A stretch of 15,915 nt of DNA from Campylobacterota bacterium (GTDB lineage: Bacteria; Campylobacterota; Campylobacteria; Campylobacterales; SZUA-545): positions 1 to 15,915 of the forward strand of contig JAUPLZ010000061.1 of the NCBI GenBank assembly GCA_030836705.1. The letters run 5' to 3'. Of this stretch, positions 15,496 through 15,915 are shown one piece after another (position 1 is the stretch's first letter; each line of letters begins with the position of its first letter). A program made the position numbers and the translations under genes. The notes under the pieces were generated by a model, which was not told where the DNA came from, made no database searches, and was given only the letters and a program-made list of their open reading frames with translations.

Positions 15496-15766
15496 AATTG
15501 AAACCTTTGAGTATATATACACCCCATAGAAGCCAAAGAAGAGGTGAGATTTAAAAATTGAAATTTGAAAGACTAATAAATTAATCTGAGAATTTCAATT
15601 TCTTGAAGATTATCTCTTATCTGGCTTCCTTTCGGGCTTTATGAGGATTCTTATATACTTCGTTAAATCTTTTTAGATTAGGCTGGCTAGTCCTGCAAAG
15701 ATTTGCCTTGTCTATAAAAATCCTCATTAGAGCTATGAGGTATATATATGTTCAGAGGTTTCAATT
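15496..15766 (+). ncRNA. Large structured RNA leader of unknown class
   Basis: This fills most of the 323-base gap without a gene. Closing helix P1 pairs 15496-15529 with 15733-15766: 34 positions in register without gaps, of which 29 are Watson-Crick, three G-U and two A-C. P2 pairs 15531-15547 with 15610-15626 and continues as 11 perfect pairs, 15555-15565 with 15591-15601. P3 pairs 15641-15655 with 15713-15727 (14 of 15). Within P3, 15665-15672 pairs with 15697-15704 (8 of 8), capped by a small hairpin at 15680-15694. The result is a three-way junction with a 14-nt joining segment between P2 and P3. The plus-strand transcript is favoured slightly by its wobble pairs. I see no motif of TPP, cobalamin, c-di-GMP or T-box elements, nor of RNase P, SRP, tmRNA or 6S RNA. 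It could be a cis-regulatory leader, an independent RNA, or a palindromic mobile remnant. Confidence 0.6.
15754..15758 (+). promoter_or_regulatory. Shine-Dalgarno of the iron-sulfur gene, buried in helix P1
   Basis: AGAGG lies nine bases before the ATG at 15768 and is the only good ribosome site there. In the predicted fold it pairs with 15504-15508 (CCTTT), so translation would need P1 to open. Confidence 0.6.
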
Positions 15767-15767
15767 A

Positions 15768-15915
15768 ATGTTTGATTATAGACAATATAGTGACGAGTGT
15801 ATCAAATGCGGCAAGTGTATACCTGTTTGCACAATCCATCAAGTAAATCCTGACGAAACAACATCTCCAAGAGGTTTTATTCATCTTTTGGGTGCTTATC
15901 AAAAAGGCAAACTAG
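15768..15915 (+). CDS. Ferredoxin-type iron-sulfur oxidoreductase subunit, N-terminal part
   Basis: Seen: 49 codons from the ATG to the right edge, with no stop. Residues 9-25 contain DECIKCGKCIPVC, a C-x2-C-x2-C-x3-C site for a [4Fe-4S] cluster, followed by SPRGFIHLLGAYQKG. This opening is like the GlpC/GlcF/HdrD group of iron-sulfur oxidoreductases, which carry two ferredoxin clusters and then cysteine-rich CCG domains; they pass electrons from glycolate, lactate, glycerol-3-phosphate or other donors. The remaining domains lie outside the window, so the substrate cannot be named. The first codons (TTTGATTATAG) are also the outer end of the long inverted repeat. Expression is likely governed by the structured leader. 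Confidence 0.75.
   Translation, partial: MFDYRQYSDECIKCGKCIPVCTIHQVNPDETTSPRGFIHLLGAYQKGKL

Noticed and set aside
15496..15766. A known RNA (6S, RNase P, SRP, tmRNA), a group II intron or a retron
   Set aside because: None of their conserved sequence blocks is visible, no reverse transcriptase is adjacent, and the fold with a 34-bp closing helix does not match them. A covariance search is still the decisive test.

Overview
The window is AT-rich and looks chromosomal, from a motile member of the Campylobacterota (Epsilonproteobacteria), most likely a free-living Sulfurimonas-type or Sulfuricurvum-type organism. This rests on Campylobacter-like flagellin termini, a Maf flagellin glycosyltransferase beside the flagellin, GG-N10-GC sigma54 and extended -10 promoters without a clear -35, and the form of the AddAB, ThrC and Alr proteins. 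The assignment is inferred from protein similarity recalled from memory; no database was searched.

Layout. Positions 1-4128 (minus strand) hold a tight operon: an LptF/LptG-type permease, then addB, then addA, which runs off the left edge. addB is split by one extra T in a nine-T tract. Positions 4206-7863 (plus strand) hold four closely spaced or overlapping genes: a GT39-type polyprenyl-phosphate-sugar transferase, a multi-span LPG-synthase-TM (UPF0104) protein, a polyprenyl-phosphate mannose synthase-type GT2 enzyme and a TRIC/UPF0126 membrane protein. The first three look like a lipid-linked sugar glycosylation cassette. Positions 7873-11339 (minus strand) hold flagellin followed by its Maf glycosyltransferase, behind a sigma54 promoter. 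A small exported thioredoxin (11404-11796) is divergent from flagellin and convergent with thrC (minus). thrC is in turn divergent from alr (plus). A Fic-family protein with a winged-helix tail follows. The right edge holds the first residues of a ferredoxin-type iron-sulfur oxidoreductase.

The most unusual part is the 323-base gap between the Fic gene and the iron-sulfur gene. It is not empty. An extended -10 box is followed at once by a region of about 270 nt that folds on paper into a 34-bp closing helix enclosing two long side helices. The Shine-Dalgarno of the downstream gene lies inside the closing helix. I do not recognise it as a known riboswitch or housekeeping RNA, and it is my main candidate for an undescribed element. 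Second in interest is the addB frameshift, which could be a sequencing error, a phase-variable tract, or a recoding site resembling the prfB UUU-UGA arrangement. The convergent gene pairs both place stop codons within hairpins. I saw no tRNA, rRNA, CRISPR array, transposase or integrase.
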